Source: Luscinia megarhynchos | Taxonomy: Eukaryota; Chordata; Aves; Passeriformes; Turdidae | NCBI GenBank assembly: GCA_034336665.1 | Contig: CM067564.1 | Span: forward strand, 45,072,951-45,136,950 | Reading direction: 5' to 3' | DNA: 64,000 nucleotides | In this document: one piece after another, positions 44,993 through 58,056 of the stretch | Position numbering within the stretch: position 1 is the first letter of the stretch | How the letters are laid out: the number at the start of each line of letters is the position of its first letter | The notes under the pieces: model-generated | The model's database searches: none | Told to the model about the DNA's origin: nothing | What the model saw: only the letters and a program-made list of their open reading frames with translations | Position numbers and translations under genes: made by a program

Positions 44993-47900
44993 TGGCAGGG
45001 GGAGGACGGGGCAGCATGGGTGAGAGTGAGTGGGAGAGACAGATCTATCTCCAGCTGTTGGGAAAGGTGGGGGAGGAAATGATTGCCCGGTTTCAGGGAA
45101 ACCTGAGATATCAACAATAAAGCTCACCCGTGCTACCCTGTCCTCTCTCCTCCCCATTTCCCCCTCCTCTTTCCAAACACTATTTCATTCATGAGTTGTA
45201 CCGGGGGGAGAGGGGGGGAAATTCCTTGAGCAGGCACAGCAGTGTGGGGCAGGCACGGGCTGTGCAGGCTCAGCAGCCTCAGCCAGGCTGCTGCGTGGGG
45301 CAGGCACGGGCTGTGCAGGCTCAGCAGCCTCAGCCAGGCTGTTGTGTGGGGCAGGCACGGGCTGTGCAGGGCTCAGCAGCCTCAGCCAGGCTGTTGTGTG
45401 GGGCAGGCACGGGCTGTGCAGGCTCAGCAGCCTCAGCCAGGCTGTTGTGTGGGGCAGGCACGGGCTGTGCAGGCTCAGCAGCCTCAGCCAGGCTGTTGTG
45501 TGGGGCAGGCACGGGCTGTGCAGGCTCAGCAGCCTCAGCCAGGCTGCTGCGTGGGGGCAGGCATGGGCTGTGCAGGCTCAGCAGCCTCAGCCAGGCTGCT
45601 GTGTGGGGCGGGCATGGGCTGTGCAGGGCTCAGCAGCCTCAGCCAGGCTGCTGCGTGGGGCAGGCACGGGCTGTGCGGGCTCAGCAGCCTCAGCCAGGCT
45701 GCTGTGTGGGGCGGGCACGGGCTGTGCAGGCTCAGCAGCCTCAGCCAGGCTGCTGTGTGGGGCGGGCATGGGCTGTGCAGGCTCAGCAGCCTCAGCCAGG
45801 CTGCTGCGTGGGGCGGGCATGGGCTGTGCAGGCTCAGCAGCCTCAGCCAGGCTGCTGCGTGGGGCGGGCACGGGCTGTGCAGGCTCAGCAGCCTCAGCCA
45901 GGCTGCTGCGTGGGGCGGGCACGGGCTGTGCGGGCTCAGCAGCCTCAGCCAGGCTGCTGCGTGGGGCAGGCACGGGCTGTGCAGGCTCAGCAGCCTCAGC
46001 CAGGCTGCTGCGTGGGGCAGGCACGGGCTGTGCGGGCTCAGCAGCCTCAGCCAGGCTGCTGTGTGGGGCAGGCACGGGCTGTGCGGGCTCAGCAGCCTCA
46101 GCCAGGCTGCTGTGTGGGGCAGGCACGGGCTGCGGGCTCAGCAGCCTCAGCCAGGCTGTTGTGTGGGGCAGGCACGGGCTGTGCGGGCTCAGCAGCCTCA
46201 GCCAGGCTGCTGTGGGGCACGGGCTGTGCGGGCTCAGCAGCCTCAGCCAGGCTGTTGTGTGGGGCAGGCATGGGCTGTGCAGGCTCAGCAGCCTCAGCCA
46301 GGCTGCTGCATGGGGCAGGCTCTGGGGACGCCGCCGCCGCCGCTCCATCCAAGCCGGTCTGCGCGAGGGTCGGTGCCCGAGGGACCGCAGGGACCGGCGC
46401 TGTGGAGCGGGGAGCTGTGGCACGGGGCGGTGGTGACGGGAAAAACGGGGCCCCTGGGCTCACAAAACACGGCCCGAGCGGCATCAGTGATGGGGCTGCC
46501 GGCTGGTCCCCGGAGCTGTTCTGTCTGCCTACGGGGAACCGTGGGGTGGGGTCCCCACGGGTTGTGCTTGAAAAAAATCTTGGCAATTAGCAATATATTG
46601 CGACACCAGTCGAGAAGACAGTGAAGAAGTCTCTGTCTTTTCAGAATTCTTAGTGGCTCACTTAAAGGTTTTCTGATCAATTCCCAAAACCGTAATAACA
46701 AAGGGGCTTTTCTATCTCCCAAACAAACATCATCAACAAGTTTCAGACCCACTCGATCCCAGAAAGTTTCACTTAAAACACAATCGGGATCTACATTTGG
46801 AAAATTCTTTCTAACATATATTAACAGGTCTCTTAATTTTTATCTGGAACACTAAAATAATTTCTCCTTAATAAAGACTCCAAATAATCATAAATATTTT
46901 TCTGCCCCTCAAATACACTTTCCCTCATCTCTTATGGATTCACCTCAATGCTTAACTTACTTTAAATATGTCTTTATAAATTCCAGATCCTTTCCCATAC
47001 TCTTATTTCTGTTCTTTAAATATGTTTTCCTCCTTCCCTGTAGATTTGCCTAAACACTCAGCTTATCTTAAATATATCATTATAAGTTCTAGATTTTTTC
47101 TCATTTCTGCTCTTTTGGCAAAGTATTCCCCATGCTTCTAGATTACCCCAAAGTTGCTCACCTCAATATAAGATAGGCGATGAGAAGTCCCAGTCTCTTC
47201 CCCAGTCGTGCTTGCTTCTCCCAGCAGTCAGCAGGGGATTGCTTCAGGCTTTCCCCTTACCACACTTATTTGAGGCTTTTGAGGAGGCCTGACAGTATTT
47301 TAAAGTCCTTAGTAAAGTGAGCAAAGCAAGGTACCAAACACGAGGCAGCAGATGTGAGGTTCTAGACCTCTGATGCTCTAAGGCATCAACTCAGGAGCTC
47401 TTAGGCTCCTACTTCGAGCTCTTGGCTCCAGCTTCATTGGGTTATCTTAAACAAGTAAAGCAGCTAATAATTAAAAAGGGTTATTTATTACAAAACACCT
47501 CTTATTACAAAGCACATCAGTCTCAAAAGACAATAGCAAAAAAGCAATGGCAGAAGCCATAGCAAAGCAAAAGCCTGGCAAGAGTAGATGGCTAAAAGCT
47601 GAATGGCTAAAAGCCGATGGCAAAAACCCAGGATGGCTAAAAGCACCAACTCTCCCCAATACAAACTCTTATATGGGATTTTTCCAACAAGCTAAGACAC
47701 AAACTCGGACCACCACTCCTTAACCTATTAGAATTCCAGTTTCTTAGCACACCAGGTTATGTATACAACTGCTCCAACAACGTATCTTGTTCTATCTGAA
47801 AAATGTAAGCAATATTCTTACTATAGCTGTATTATGACTAAGTCCTGTCTACAACCATGGTCCTGGAGTCTCTTACTGAAAACAACAGTATGTTTCTCAA

Positions 47901-48111
47901 CCTTCACTAGAACTCACACTGCTACTGTAGAATCTAAACCTTTTACTTACTAAAAGCACTAGAGCTCATACTAAAACTTACTGACTTAATTCTACTTAAA
48001 TATCTACCTTATATGTGAGTGGCTTGATATACTTCAATCCATCCAAAGGCTTTAATTCAATCCCTGCCTTCTGATTTCTCTATCATTTCTTCAGACTCAC
48101 TGACTCCAAAA
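44993..48111 (-). mobile_element. 3.1 kb LTR-type element with one terminal repeat, antisense
   Basis: Inserted in the type B spacer after E4; the spacer after E0 shows the empty site (CTCATCCTCACCATTGC). A 5-bp duplication ATCCT flanks it (44988-44992 and 48112-48116). The right part (about 47460-48110) is homologous to the terminal repeats of the 14839-20211 element. The segment 46320-46560 and the sequence around 45120-45200 match that element's GC-rich interior (CCATCCAAGCC.GTCTG, GTGCCCGAGGGACC). No second terminal repeat on the left and no gag/pol frame. The large ORFs come from the internal minisatellite. Confidence 0.6.
45240..46318 (+). repeat. GC-rich 51-bp minisatellite, about 21 units
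   Basis: Unit built on CAGGCACGGGCTGTGCAGG, CTCAGCAGCCTCAGCCAGG and CTG(C/T)TG(C/T)GTGGGG. I count 21 occurrences of CTCAGCCAGGCTG. Most units are 51 bp, with a few length variants (extra G near 45370 and 45555, shorter units near 46130 and 46215). Because 51 is a multiple of three, several frames on both strands stay open for hundreds of codons. The related element at 19190-19290 has only about two imperfect units, so the array expanded locally. Confidence 0.85.
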
Positions 48112-48186
48112 ATCCTCACCATTGCTCATCCCATGCCCACTGTCCCCATTTCTCAGGCACTGCAACTTTGGCTGCTTGACCATCTG

Positions 48187-49025
48187 TCATGCTTTGACAA
48201 TGACCAAACATCAGGCACCCACAAAAGCTGCCCACTCACCCTCCCCTGCCACAGCTGGACAGAGGAGGAAAAAAAATAAAATGAAGGGTTCATGAGCTGT
48301 GATAAGGACTGCCCCCAAGGGCAAAATACACTCAACTTACATGTAGAAGGTGAGTTTATTACTAAGAAAAGCAGAGGACGATAGCAAGAACTAAAATAGC
48401 CCTTAAAAACCCCTTTACTTCCCCCAACCCTTATCTCCTTTCCCACCAACAGCATAGGGAGACAGAATGTGGCAAATTTGGTCCCTTCATTACCCAAGGC
48501 TTTCTCCCAATGCTCAGGGAGAGGAGTGCCTCCCCTGTTGCACCGTGGGGTCCCTCCAACAGGAGACAGTTCTCCTTGAACTTCTCCAGCCTGGCTCCAC
48601 TATCACAGGCAGCAGTCCAACCAAAATTGCTGCAACATATGTCCCTCCCAAAGGCACAGAGTCCTCCCAAAAGTGCTGTGGCATGGGTCATTCTTCCATA
48701 GGGTGCAGTCTTCCACGGATAGACTGCTCCAGCCTGGGGGCAGGGGACTCCTCCCTTCGCTGTGCCTCCCACTGGATCACAGCCTCCTCCAGGCATCCAC
48801 CCGCAATGGTGTGAGCACCAGCCCATGGGCTGTGGGCAGATCTCTGCATTCCCTGTGGATTTCATGGGCTGCAGAGGCACAGCTGCTTCACCATGGTTTA
48901 ACCACGGCCTTCTGAGGAATCTTGGCTCCAGAACCTTGAACACCTCCTCCCTCTCCTCCACTGACCTTGGTGTGTCCATGTTGTTTCCCTCATGTGTTCT
49001 CACCTCCTCCTCTTCTCTGGAATCA
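48187..49025 (-). mobile_element. LTR-like remnant, antisense, type B spacer
   Basis: Paralogue of 2737-3560, with antisense AATAAA (TTTATT at 48355-48360). Confidence 0.4.
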
Positions 49026-49424
49026 CACACCCCTTTGTACTGATTTTCTTTTAAATTTCTTCTCACAAAAGGATTACCAATATCTCTCTTTGACACAGCC
49101 TTGGCCAGCAGCAAGTCCATCTTCAGAGCCATCAGGGACTGGATCTGCCAGACATGGGGGAAGCTTCTAGCAGATTCTCACAGAAGCCACCTCTGTGGCC
49201 CCCTGCTACCAAAAACCACGCTGTGCAAAACCAACACCCCAAACCCATGAGTGCCATCTCTATCAGCTTCCTAGGCTCTCCCCAGGACCTCTATTCCTGG
49301 CAGTAATCAGAAATGCTCTTCCACAGCATGCTTATGAAATATATGGATAGCCGTACAAAGAAAATTATTGGCTTGGATTCTGCCTTTTTTCATGTATGAG
49401 GAGTGTTGCTTTCCATCAGTTCTA

Positions 49425-50530
49425 ATCAGTGCTGGGGGACTGGGGAAGTCCAGGTGTCTGGAGTTTGGCCACTGTGACACACATCCACAAGAAGGGCTGG
49501 AAGGAGAATCTGGGGAACTACAGATGTGTCCACTTGACCTCGCTTCCCAGAAGGGTTATGGAGCAGCTTGTCCTGAGTGTGATCGCACAGCACATACAGG
49601 ATAACCAAGGAATCAGTCCCAGCTAGCAGGGCTTTGGGAAAGGCACGTCCTGCTCAGTGAACCTGATCTCCTTTGATGAGCAGATCACTGGCCCAGTGCA
49701 TGAGGGGGGAGGCTGTGGAAGTGTCTGCATGGACTTCAACAAAGAGTCTACCTGGGCAGTCTCCCACAGTGTTCTGCTGGAAAAGCCATCAGCCCATGGA
49801 TTGGAGAGGTGCTCTCTTGGCTGGGCCAGGAACTGTGTGCATGTCAGGCCCAGAGAGTGTTGGTGAACAGTGCCACATCCAGCTGGCGTCCGGCCACGAG
49901 CGGTGTCCCCCAGGGATCTGTGTGGGGCCCAGTCCCGTTTGCTCTCTTTGCTGCTGGCCTGGGTGAGGGCACTGAGTGAGGCCCCAGTAAGATCTGGGAT
50001 GACAGCCAGTTTGGAGGGAGACTCAGCTGCTGGAGGGCAGGCAGGCTCTGCAGAGGGCTCTGGACAGGCGGGATCCATGGCCAAGGCCACGTCTGCAGCC
50101 GGGGCAGAGAAAGGCCATGAGGTGCTGAAGGCCCTGGAGGGTCAGGCCTGTGAGCAGCAGCTGAGGCAGCTGGGGCTCTCCAGCCCACAAGGGTGGGGAG
50201 GCTCTGAGCCATTATTTCTCTCTACAGCTCCCTGAAAAGTGGCTGTAGCCAGGTGGGAGTCAGCATTTTCTCCTAGGAAACCAGCAGGGCAATGAGAGGA
50301 CAAGGCCCCAATGTGCACCAAGAGAGATTCTGGTGGGACATCAGGAGGAATGTCTTCACATAAAGGGTGATTCAACATTGAAGTGGACTGCCTGAGGATG
50401 TGATGGAATCCCAATCCCTGGAGATTGGGTGTGGCACTCAGTGCCATGGTCCAATTGACCAAAGGGGGATTGGTCAAAGGTTGGACTCCATGATCTCAGA
50501 GGCCTTTTCCAGAAGAAATGGTTCTGTGTT
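49425..50530 (+). mobile_element. CR1 LINE remnant, sense, partial reverse transcriptase and 3' UTR
   Basis: Conceptual reading contains IHKKGWKENLGNYR, LTSLPRRVMEQ and later [17 protein letters not shown] and a VPQGSV-like motif, in several frames: the CR1 reverse-transcriptase C-terminal half, broken by indels and stops. It ends at the CR1 3' region near ACTCCATGATCTCA. Longer than the 3590-4390 copy. Confidence 0.7.
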
Positions 50531-53515
50531 TCTCACATGGGAGGGTAATTTTGCAGTTTGCTCTGTGTCTGTCCACCTTTGGGGGACAACTCTGGGCCTC
50601 CACTCTGTCACAGGGATTTTAGCCATTCTAAGAAAAATGATTTTTGCCTGGAGCTGTGAGGAAACATTGCGACCTAAAGCCACTTTAGTGCAAATTGGGT
50701 TGGATCATGGACCTTGTTTGCTCCTTTTCCCATAACACCAGGGGTTCACATTCTGTGGACTGAAGATGCTGCCATGTGCTGTCCCAAAAGAGAAGCAAAC
50801 AGGAGAGTCAAGACAGTGGCACCTACTGGCCTCTGTTTTACAGAGCAGCTGGGCAAAGCTCCTTTGCTCCATCCAGGAGCCAAAATTTCCTGTTTGGCAA
50901 TATTTACATTATAAGTTCACACCTCAGATTTCTGAGGAACTACTTACCTGTTGTGTGTCTGGCTCAGTTTATTTTTGCACTCCCTGCACTGAGGTTCTCA
51001 ATTGTTGTACCTGGCAAAATGTCCCTTCCTGTTGGGCAACAGCCCTTTGGCACAGGAATAGCAGCCAAAAATCTCTGAGGGTCAGGTGAGGAGGTGTTCA
51101 GGAATGCTGCTGCCCAAGCACTGTGCCCCACACCCGAAGATGCTGTGGACAACATTGATACCCTGGCAGTGTTTTTGGGGGATACAAACTGAGTTTCCAG
51201 CATCGCTGAAGTCAGCCACCTCATATAGTGCTGCAGGCTCTGCATGATTTCTCTTGGAGATCAGCCTGTGAATGTTTGTTGCACCAGGATGTTTGGAAAC
51301 TCTGCGCTGCTGATTGCAATGAAGAAGGGAAACACCTCTTGACAGACCATGTCCCTGAGGGAATTAGAGACACAATGTACCCAACAGGACTCCGGATTTG
51401 GAGCTGCTCTCTGGATGCTCTGAAGCATAAAAGGATCAGTTAAATCTGACCTTCAGCAGCCGCACAATATCAGTTATACCATAGATATTAAAAAACCCAA
51501 AATATTCTTTTCTATTTTTTTGTCTTTATGATTATTTAAGTGAGGAGGAAATGCATTAGGAGTAAGCTTAGAGAATCCATGGTAATACTCTTTTAAGATT
51601 TTGAAGTGTTTTACAATCAGCAAGTGAAACACACAGATCTCTGACAGCAGAAATGAAGCAGGAAAATGCAAAGCAGCTTGTCCAAGTTTATGCAAGAAAA
51701 GAGAAGCACAAACAGCACACAGACTTCCCAGGCCCATCTCTGTGTCCTACCATCCTTACGTTTTACCAGAAATACTTCTCATTTTGTACTACAATTTTCC
51801 ACACAGTTTTTAGTGTTAATTGGAAGCTCCAAGGACTTTAATTTTTTAATTTGGTGCCGTTTAACTCATCATCTCCTCCTCTCTACACACATGATAGAAA
51901 AGGATTTAGTACTTCAGAATGCAAAAAGAAGCAGAAAAAGAAGAAAGTCCTAAATTTTACTCATAAGGCAAATTCTCTTTCTAATGGGCACAATGAACAC
52001 AAGTTTGAACTAGCATTCATTCCTCCTCAATGAAGGAGAGAAAACACTGTTTGGAAACTTCAAGCCTACTAAATAGATATGTTTAAGATGTTGTGATTTC
52101 CTGCACTAAGATGTTGTATAATGTGTGCTGTGTATTTTCTGTTCATCTGGCAGATTTCACTGCAGGCAGATTTGAAACAAGTACCCAAACAGCTGACAAA
52201 CACATCACAGAATCTTTAATGGCACCCGTTAAATCAAAAGTTTACTTCTTTTACATGTGCAAACTGTAGCTTAGGTGCAGAAAGCTTTGCCCTTACAGGC
52301 AGAGCTGTGGGTGGAGGGACCCTAGAGAATTTACAGAGTTCAATACAGCAGCATCCAGAGACAGAGAATTGCTGCACCTGAGCGAGCTGGGGTACCAGAA
52401 GCATCAACCACACTGTACTGTGCTCAGAGGGAGAGATCTGGCCTTCCAACTGCACTAAATACTCTGCTCAGAGCCTATCACACTTCGGGCAGGGCAATAT
52501 GGTTTTTGCTGCCTTTCCTTGGAAAAGCAGCTTTTCAAAATATTCTTGGGTTCTGCTCAAAGCTCTGGTGTGCACTGGTCGTGGTTCTAAGTGCTCTCCT
52601 GCAAGCTCATCTCCCTCATCATCAGTGTGTGGAGCAACAAGCTCCAGAGGTACTTCAGTGGTGTGGGCAAACCTGGCCCTTTCCCCAGGGACAGATCTGG
52701 GGGTGCTGGACACTGAGCACAGGGAGCCAGATGCCAGCACAGACACGGGCACTGCCTGGGAGCACCATGGACTTTGCTCCTGTTGCCTCCAGCTGCCATG
52801 GGCAGAGCAGCAAGAGCCCTGCCTTGTGCCAGCTGGGCTGCACAGAGAACCAGGGGAAGGTTTTGCTTGGTAGGAGAACAAAGTGAGCACATCACTCTCA
52901 CCCCTTTTGCTGGACAGCTCCTGCAATCCCAGGTCCTCTGCCTGGATGGATTTTTTCTCCTGGCATCAAATGCTGACAAAGCCCCTGATGGGATGAAAGC
53001 ATCAGGGTGATTTCAGGCTCAGGGACTTCTGCAGACACCTCTGCTGTTCCTCAGGGTGCTCCTGACTTGCTCACTCATCTCTGCACACTGGCTGGAGCTT
53101 GAGACCACACTCATCCTCACCATAGTTCATCCCATGCCAACTGCCCCCGATTTCCAGGTTCTGGAACCACTGACTGCTTGATCATCTCCATCAGCCCCTC
53201 CTCTGTCAACTTCCCAGGCTCTTCCCAGGACCTTTACCCCTGGCAGTACCCAGAAATGCCCAACCCTCTGCAGCAAGCTTGTGAAACACTCAGGAAGCCC
53301 AACAGAGAAAGGAATCATCTGAGTCACTTCAAAATCCTTATTCTCCAGTACTGCAATCAGAATACAGTTTACATTTCCCTGCATTTGATCAATGTCATTC
53401 TTGACACCGAAACTCAATCAAGACAGCTGCAAATTTGATATTGAGTGTTTAATTAAGAAGGGTGGAGCAGGACACTGAGGGCAAAAATCCCACGCAAAGT
53501 GTTGCAAAAATCTAC
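50531..53515. other. Type B spacer, no gene recognised
   Basis: Paralogous to 4391-6780, with an additional 52235-52815 segment not present there. ORFs up to about 150 codons inside it match nothing I recognise and have no start or splice context. Confidence 0.5.
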
Positions 53516-53525
53516 TTGGAAATCC

Positions 53526-53532
53526 TATAAAA
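53526..53532 (+). promoter_or_regulatory. TATA box of E5 (proximal promoter)
   Basis: TATAAAA in the same context as E1 (ATCC before, CCCAGCCTGTCTGAG after), 90 bp before a consensus donor. Confidence 0.6.
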
Positions 53533-53555
53533 CCCAGCCTGTCTGAGAGTGAAGC

Positions 53556-53622
53556 CAAGGAATTTGAGTGCCCTCTGCTACTTTGGAGCTCTGAGCAGAG
53601 TCCTGTGCCGCTCTTTCTCACG
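53556..53622 (+). other. Non-coding 5' exon of E5
   Basis: Ends CTCACG/GTAAGT (GT at 53623-53624), the best donor among the leader exons. No ATG. Acceptor TTGCAG ends at 55186. Confidence 0.55.
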
Positions 53623-54548
53623 GTAAGTTTATTTTCTCTATATTTGTGAAGTTGCATATAAAGTTAGTTAGATAAATTTTAATCTCATGGAGTGGGTAAC
53701 CCTAAAGGATGTCTCAGACACTTCTTGGCTTGGTTTGGGGCAGATAGGGCTGTGCTCAGCAGTGTACTGTAAGAAATCACCACCTGTGTTACAGGTTCTC
53801 AATTTCCCACTCCTTGGTCACCATGTTCCTGGTGCAGGGCTTGAAAAGAGAAAAAGGGCCAGATGTCTTGGGTTAGAGCAGGGTTGTGTATAGCTGTACA
53901 TGCTAAATTCAATGGAAATGGAGAGAGGAGGGTCAGGGAGAAGGATAATAAAAGAGCAAATGTGCAAGGTGACTTGTCAAGCCTTCAGCAGCCCCCAGCT
54001 CAGACCCTTCCCAGCCAAGGTGGGCTTTGTGCTTTAGAGGCTGTGGCAGATTTCTCTGCCAGAAACCCTTTGAACTGCCTGTCCTTCCTGCCTTATTCCA
54101 AATGCTGATGATAATAAATCACTGCACTGAGTGTCTGGCCATGCAAATGGGAGCATGCCTGCTATGCCAACCCTGTGCTGCCTCTGAAAGGACACAAAGC
54201 CCCTTGCTTGATTGCCAGCATCCCAGGGAGCTTTTAGACAATTTTCCCATAAAGGAATGATCTTGCTGACTGCTGAGAATCACCTCAGCACTGAGAAAAA
54301 CAAAATGATACATCTGGCAAGCCAAGAAATTCTTGCAATTGCAATGTTCTTTTGACAGTGCAGGAAAATCCCTCATGAAAGCTGAAGATGGGCAGCAGCA
54401 GGAATCCCAAGCACACACAGGCAGAGCTGCCCCCCTCAGTGCTTGCACTGCAGCAGCCATTGGGCTGATAAGATAGAGGTGTTATCCCCCATACTTGCTG
54501 CTACCATCTGCTTGGGCCCTGCATTTTGTCTCTCCATGTGTCTGCAAG

Positions 54549-54584
54549 TTCAGAGTCTGGGGTTGGATAACATGGAAATGCAAG
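54549..54584 (+). other. Candidate cassette exon in E5 intron 1
   Basis: One base differs from the other copies (ACATGG for ACGTGG), which adds a second ATG. Splice signals intact. Confidence 0.35.
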
Positions 54585-55220
54585 GTGAGCAGCAGGACAG
54601 CCATTGCCCAATGTCAGCTGAGAGGCAGGACCCCAAGTGCATCATTTGGGTTCAGGATTGGGTGTGACTGGAGGAGCTGTGTGTCTGTGTGAAGCTGGAT
54701 GGGGCCAGAGCCATGTAGGAAGTGCAGCACTGCTGTTCTTTCTCTGCCCAGTGTCCCATGAGATGAAAGCCCAGCTCAGCAGTGCAGGGGGCTGAGCAGA
54801 GTCTGTGCCCAGCTGCAGGTGTCTGCTGTGGGGAGGTGCTCAGAGCAGGAGGGAGGTGGGGAAAGGTGACCTTGTGCCAGGGCTGTGCCTCAGTTGCAAG
54901 ATAATTCTGCTGGGAGAGGTGATTACACTCGTGGTGCCTTTGGCTCCTTTCTCACCCAGGCTGACTTGTCCCACTGCTGCCTCCTCCTCTGGGCACCTAA
55001 ACCCTGGTTTAGGCTTTCACCCTCATTGTCCCCGTGATTTTTCCATATCGAGGATGACCGAAATTACTCCTTTCCTGGTATCCCATAATCCCCTCCTCTG
55101 CCAGCTCTGTGCACCCCTGCACAAAAAGCCTCCAGGCCATGCCCAGCTCTGTCCAATCTAAATGTCCCTCTGCATTTGCCTTGCAGGGGAGCAAGAGCCC
55201 TGCACTGAAATCCTCCCACC

Positions 55221-58039
55221 ATGCTGGGGCTGCTGCTGCTGCACGTGCTGGCGAGCTGCCTCTGCCTGGGACACAGTGAGGTGGTGAACTCCTTTAAAAA
55301 GGCATGTAATAAGTTTTTCTATGCACAGACCCCTCCAAATGATGTCCTGCGTCCAAAGAATGCAGCCAGGATCTGCCAGTTCTATGAAAACCACCATCGT
55401 TTTGCCACCATGTATGACAGAAATGAGAGAATTCCAGTGTACTCTGCTTACATCTACAAGCCTGGAACTGGCAGCAGATCTACCTTATGGTTTGTTGAGC
55501 CCCAGGTGAGTGTCTCTCTTATAGCATATCACCCTCCACTCAATCAGAGATGAGCTGCAGTATTTAAATTACCACTTCTATATGCTACTACCCCACTACT
55601 CACATGCAAATGGACACACTGGATGGGAAATTTCTCCTTAAACTTCAAAAACCTACACCACGTGGTTCCTCTGATGCATCTGAGACATCAGCAGGAGGAT
55701 GAGGTGAATCATATCCCAATGCTGCCCAGTTTTCTGCCTTGACCTGACAGCAACAGGAAATCCAATTAATTTGCATTACACTACAAAGTCAAATGATTCC
55801 CCTCCCTGTGCCCTGCTCTGGTGGGGGACCAAGTGATGGGGAAAAGACACCCAAGAGAGGCTAAACTTGAGGGACCAACAGTCCTGCTGGCATCTGATCC
55901 CCACTTTACCCTGAGCTGTTCTGCATCCCTTACAGAGCTCATCTGCTCCCAGGGAAGAGTCAAACAGGCTTTGTGAGGAGTGGGAGAGAAGTGAGGAGAA
56001 ACTCAGGAGGGGATGAGATGGCCCAGGGACAAAGTCTTGGAGGAAAAGGCACTGGAGATGAGAGGGCCAGCTTAACTGTGGAGGGATTTGTGGAGTGATG
56101 TTTGAGGCAGTGAAAAGTGAGGAGTATGAGTGTCAGTCCAGTCAGAAGGGTGTGATCTCCATGCATGGGCAGTGACCCCTGAGCACCTTTGGCTCAGGCT
56201 TGTTCCAGAAGGATCCAGCAGACAGACAGAACACCAAAGCTATGGAGCCCTCACAAATGTCCTTCAGACCTCCAGGAAGACAGGCCAGGCCAATGAAGGA
56301 ATAGAAGGGCAGCAAATTCAGGACCTCTCCATGGGCAGAGTAGGGGGAGACTTTGGGGGGAAATTGGGAAAGATCATAATGTCCACTTCAAGAGGAAGGC
56401 TAAATATGCTTTCCTATGGATGAACAACAACCGTTTGATGTTATGAAAAATATAATCATTTGCACTTGTTACTTCCATGAACATGAGCAATTAATCTGCT
56501 CTTGCACCACAGCAGCCTCCACATTATCGAGGCATTAAAACTTCTGTTATTTTGAAGAATCATAGAGTGGTTTGTGTTGGAAGGAATCTTAAAGATCATC
56601 TCAATCCAAACCCACTGCATGGGCCAGGCCACTTGCCACCAGGCCAGAATGTTCCAAACCTATCACTGGCCTTCTTTTTCTAGACTATAGACACAGGATA
56701 CCTGGAAAACCTTTGATTTTGTTAACTTTCTCCAGAAAATTTTATGGAGTAATGCCAAAGTTTCCCCAATTCTTTTTTGGGATTACAGCTCCTCTCAGAG
56801 GCTGATCATTTGTGACGTCTTTGAGTGATGCTGCAGAAAATGTTCCCTGAATCAGATCAGGTCTCAGACACATTCAGAGCACTGCTGTCACAGATGCCAT
56901 TTAAATTGAGATCATTTTGCTTCCCGAGCAAAAATGTTCATTCTTGAACAAACTGCAGCATTACCAGGGAAACCTCAGCTCCAGGACAGATATCCTGTCA
57001 CATCTCCCTGGGGATGGGTTTAGAGGAGACAACCTCTGGTGTTCCAGGACTGGACTACGCCTGTAGAAATCACACATAAAATCACAGAATGACAGAATCA
57101 CAGCGTGGCATGAGGGGATCCAGGGAGAGCCCTGGGCAGATTTGGGCTGTGGAGACAGGAGGAAAGGGAAGCACATTTGGCAGGGAAGGTGTCTAGGAGT
57201 GGGAAATGCTCCTTGTCTCAGTCATCCATCCATGCTCCCAGCACAGGCTTCAGGCTGGATCACAAAGGTCACAAGTCAAAATGAGAGCAGTCACATTCTG
57301 AGCTGCTTTCTCTATAAAGTTTTGTGTTCATGCAGGAGGGGCATGTCTATGATTTCTCTCTGATTCATCCATTTTCCTACATTGAGATGACAAAAATGGG
57401 GTTTTGACAATCAGAGATGTCTGCTCCAGGGTAATCTGATTCATTACTTGAATCCTCAGTACTGACACCTTTTCCTCTTCTTCCCCTGTCAAGCTGATCA
57501 ACGAAGATTATGACAAGGCTATGGAAACAGAGGAAAAAATCAAAGAGGATTACGAGATCTCTTCAGATGATATTGGTCAGAATCAGGCTATTGACCATGA
57601 CTACAGAAACCTCGTGGATCTGGACCGCGGTCACTTGTGTCCCAGTGGCCACCAACCTGACGATGACAGCAAGTGGGCGACCTTCACCCTCACCAACATA
57701 GTGCCCCAGAACAGCTCACTTAACCAGGGTGCCTGGAGAAACTATGAGGAAAAAACTATGGCCCAAAAAGCCCGGAACTGTGATATAACCTATGTCATCA
57801 CGGGTGCTGTACCTGGGAGGGACAAGGTCCCCACTGAAAGGGTTAAAATACCCAGCTACATCTGGTCAGCTGCCTGCTGCCTGGAGGGTACACGTCCCAC
57901 AAAGGCTTGGGGGGCCATTGCTAAGAACAACCAGAACGAGGTGAAGAACCTCAGCCTGGGCAAGCTGGAGACATGGCTGAGCAAGCTCTATAATGGGAAA
58001 AAGGTTTTTCTGTTTCACGATGCCTGTCCCCGGCAATAG
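55221..58039 (+). CDS. ENDOD1-like: E5: ENDOD1-like secreted endonuclease, apparently intact
   Basis: Join of 55221-55505 and 57494-58039; the first coding exon begins at 55187. Predicted 276 residues. Signal peptide about 1-19, RIPVYSAYIY segment, core with LDRGH (His about 142), NIVPQ, LNQ (Asn about 172) and W.NYEE, ending ACPRQ with TAG. Promoter, leader exon, donors and acceptors are all in order. A private AATAAA lies 18 bp after the stop. Closest relative is the broken E3 (shared SSDDIGQNQAIDHDY, HQPDDDSKWATF and YNGKKV segments). With E2, the strongest candidate for a working gene. Confidence 0.88.
56555..56665 (-). repeat. CR1 3' tail fragment in E5 intron 2, antisense
   Basis: AGAATCATAGAGTGGTTTGT and GGAATCTTAAAGATCATCTC. 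Confidence 0.6.
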
Positions 58040-58056
58040 GCCTCACATTCTTGATA

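Noticed and set aside
45240..46318. CRISPR-like array
   Set aside because: Units are contiguous with no unique spacers, the context is avian LTR-element DNA, and no cas genes are present.
45130..46624. Long overlapping ORFs of 278-486 codons on both strands
   Set aside because: They result from a 51-bp tandem repeat whose period is a multiple of three. No start or splice context, no domain, and several frames are equally open.
52468..52926. Antisense ORF of 152 codons in the second type B spacer
   Set aside because: No recognisable domain, absent from the paralogous spacer, and overlaps another comparable ORF on the plus strand.
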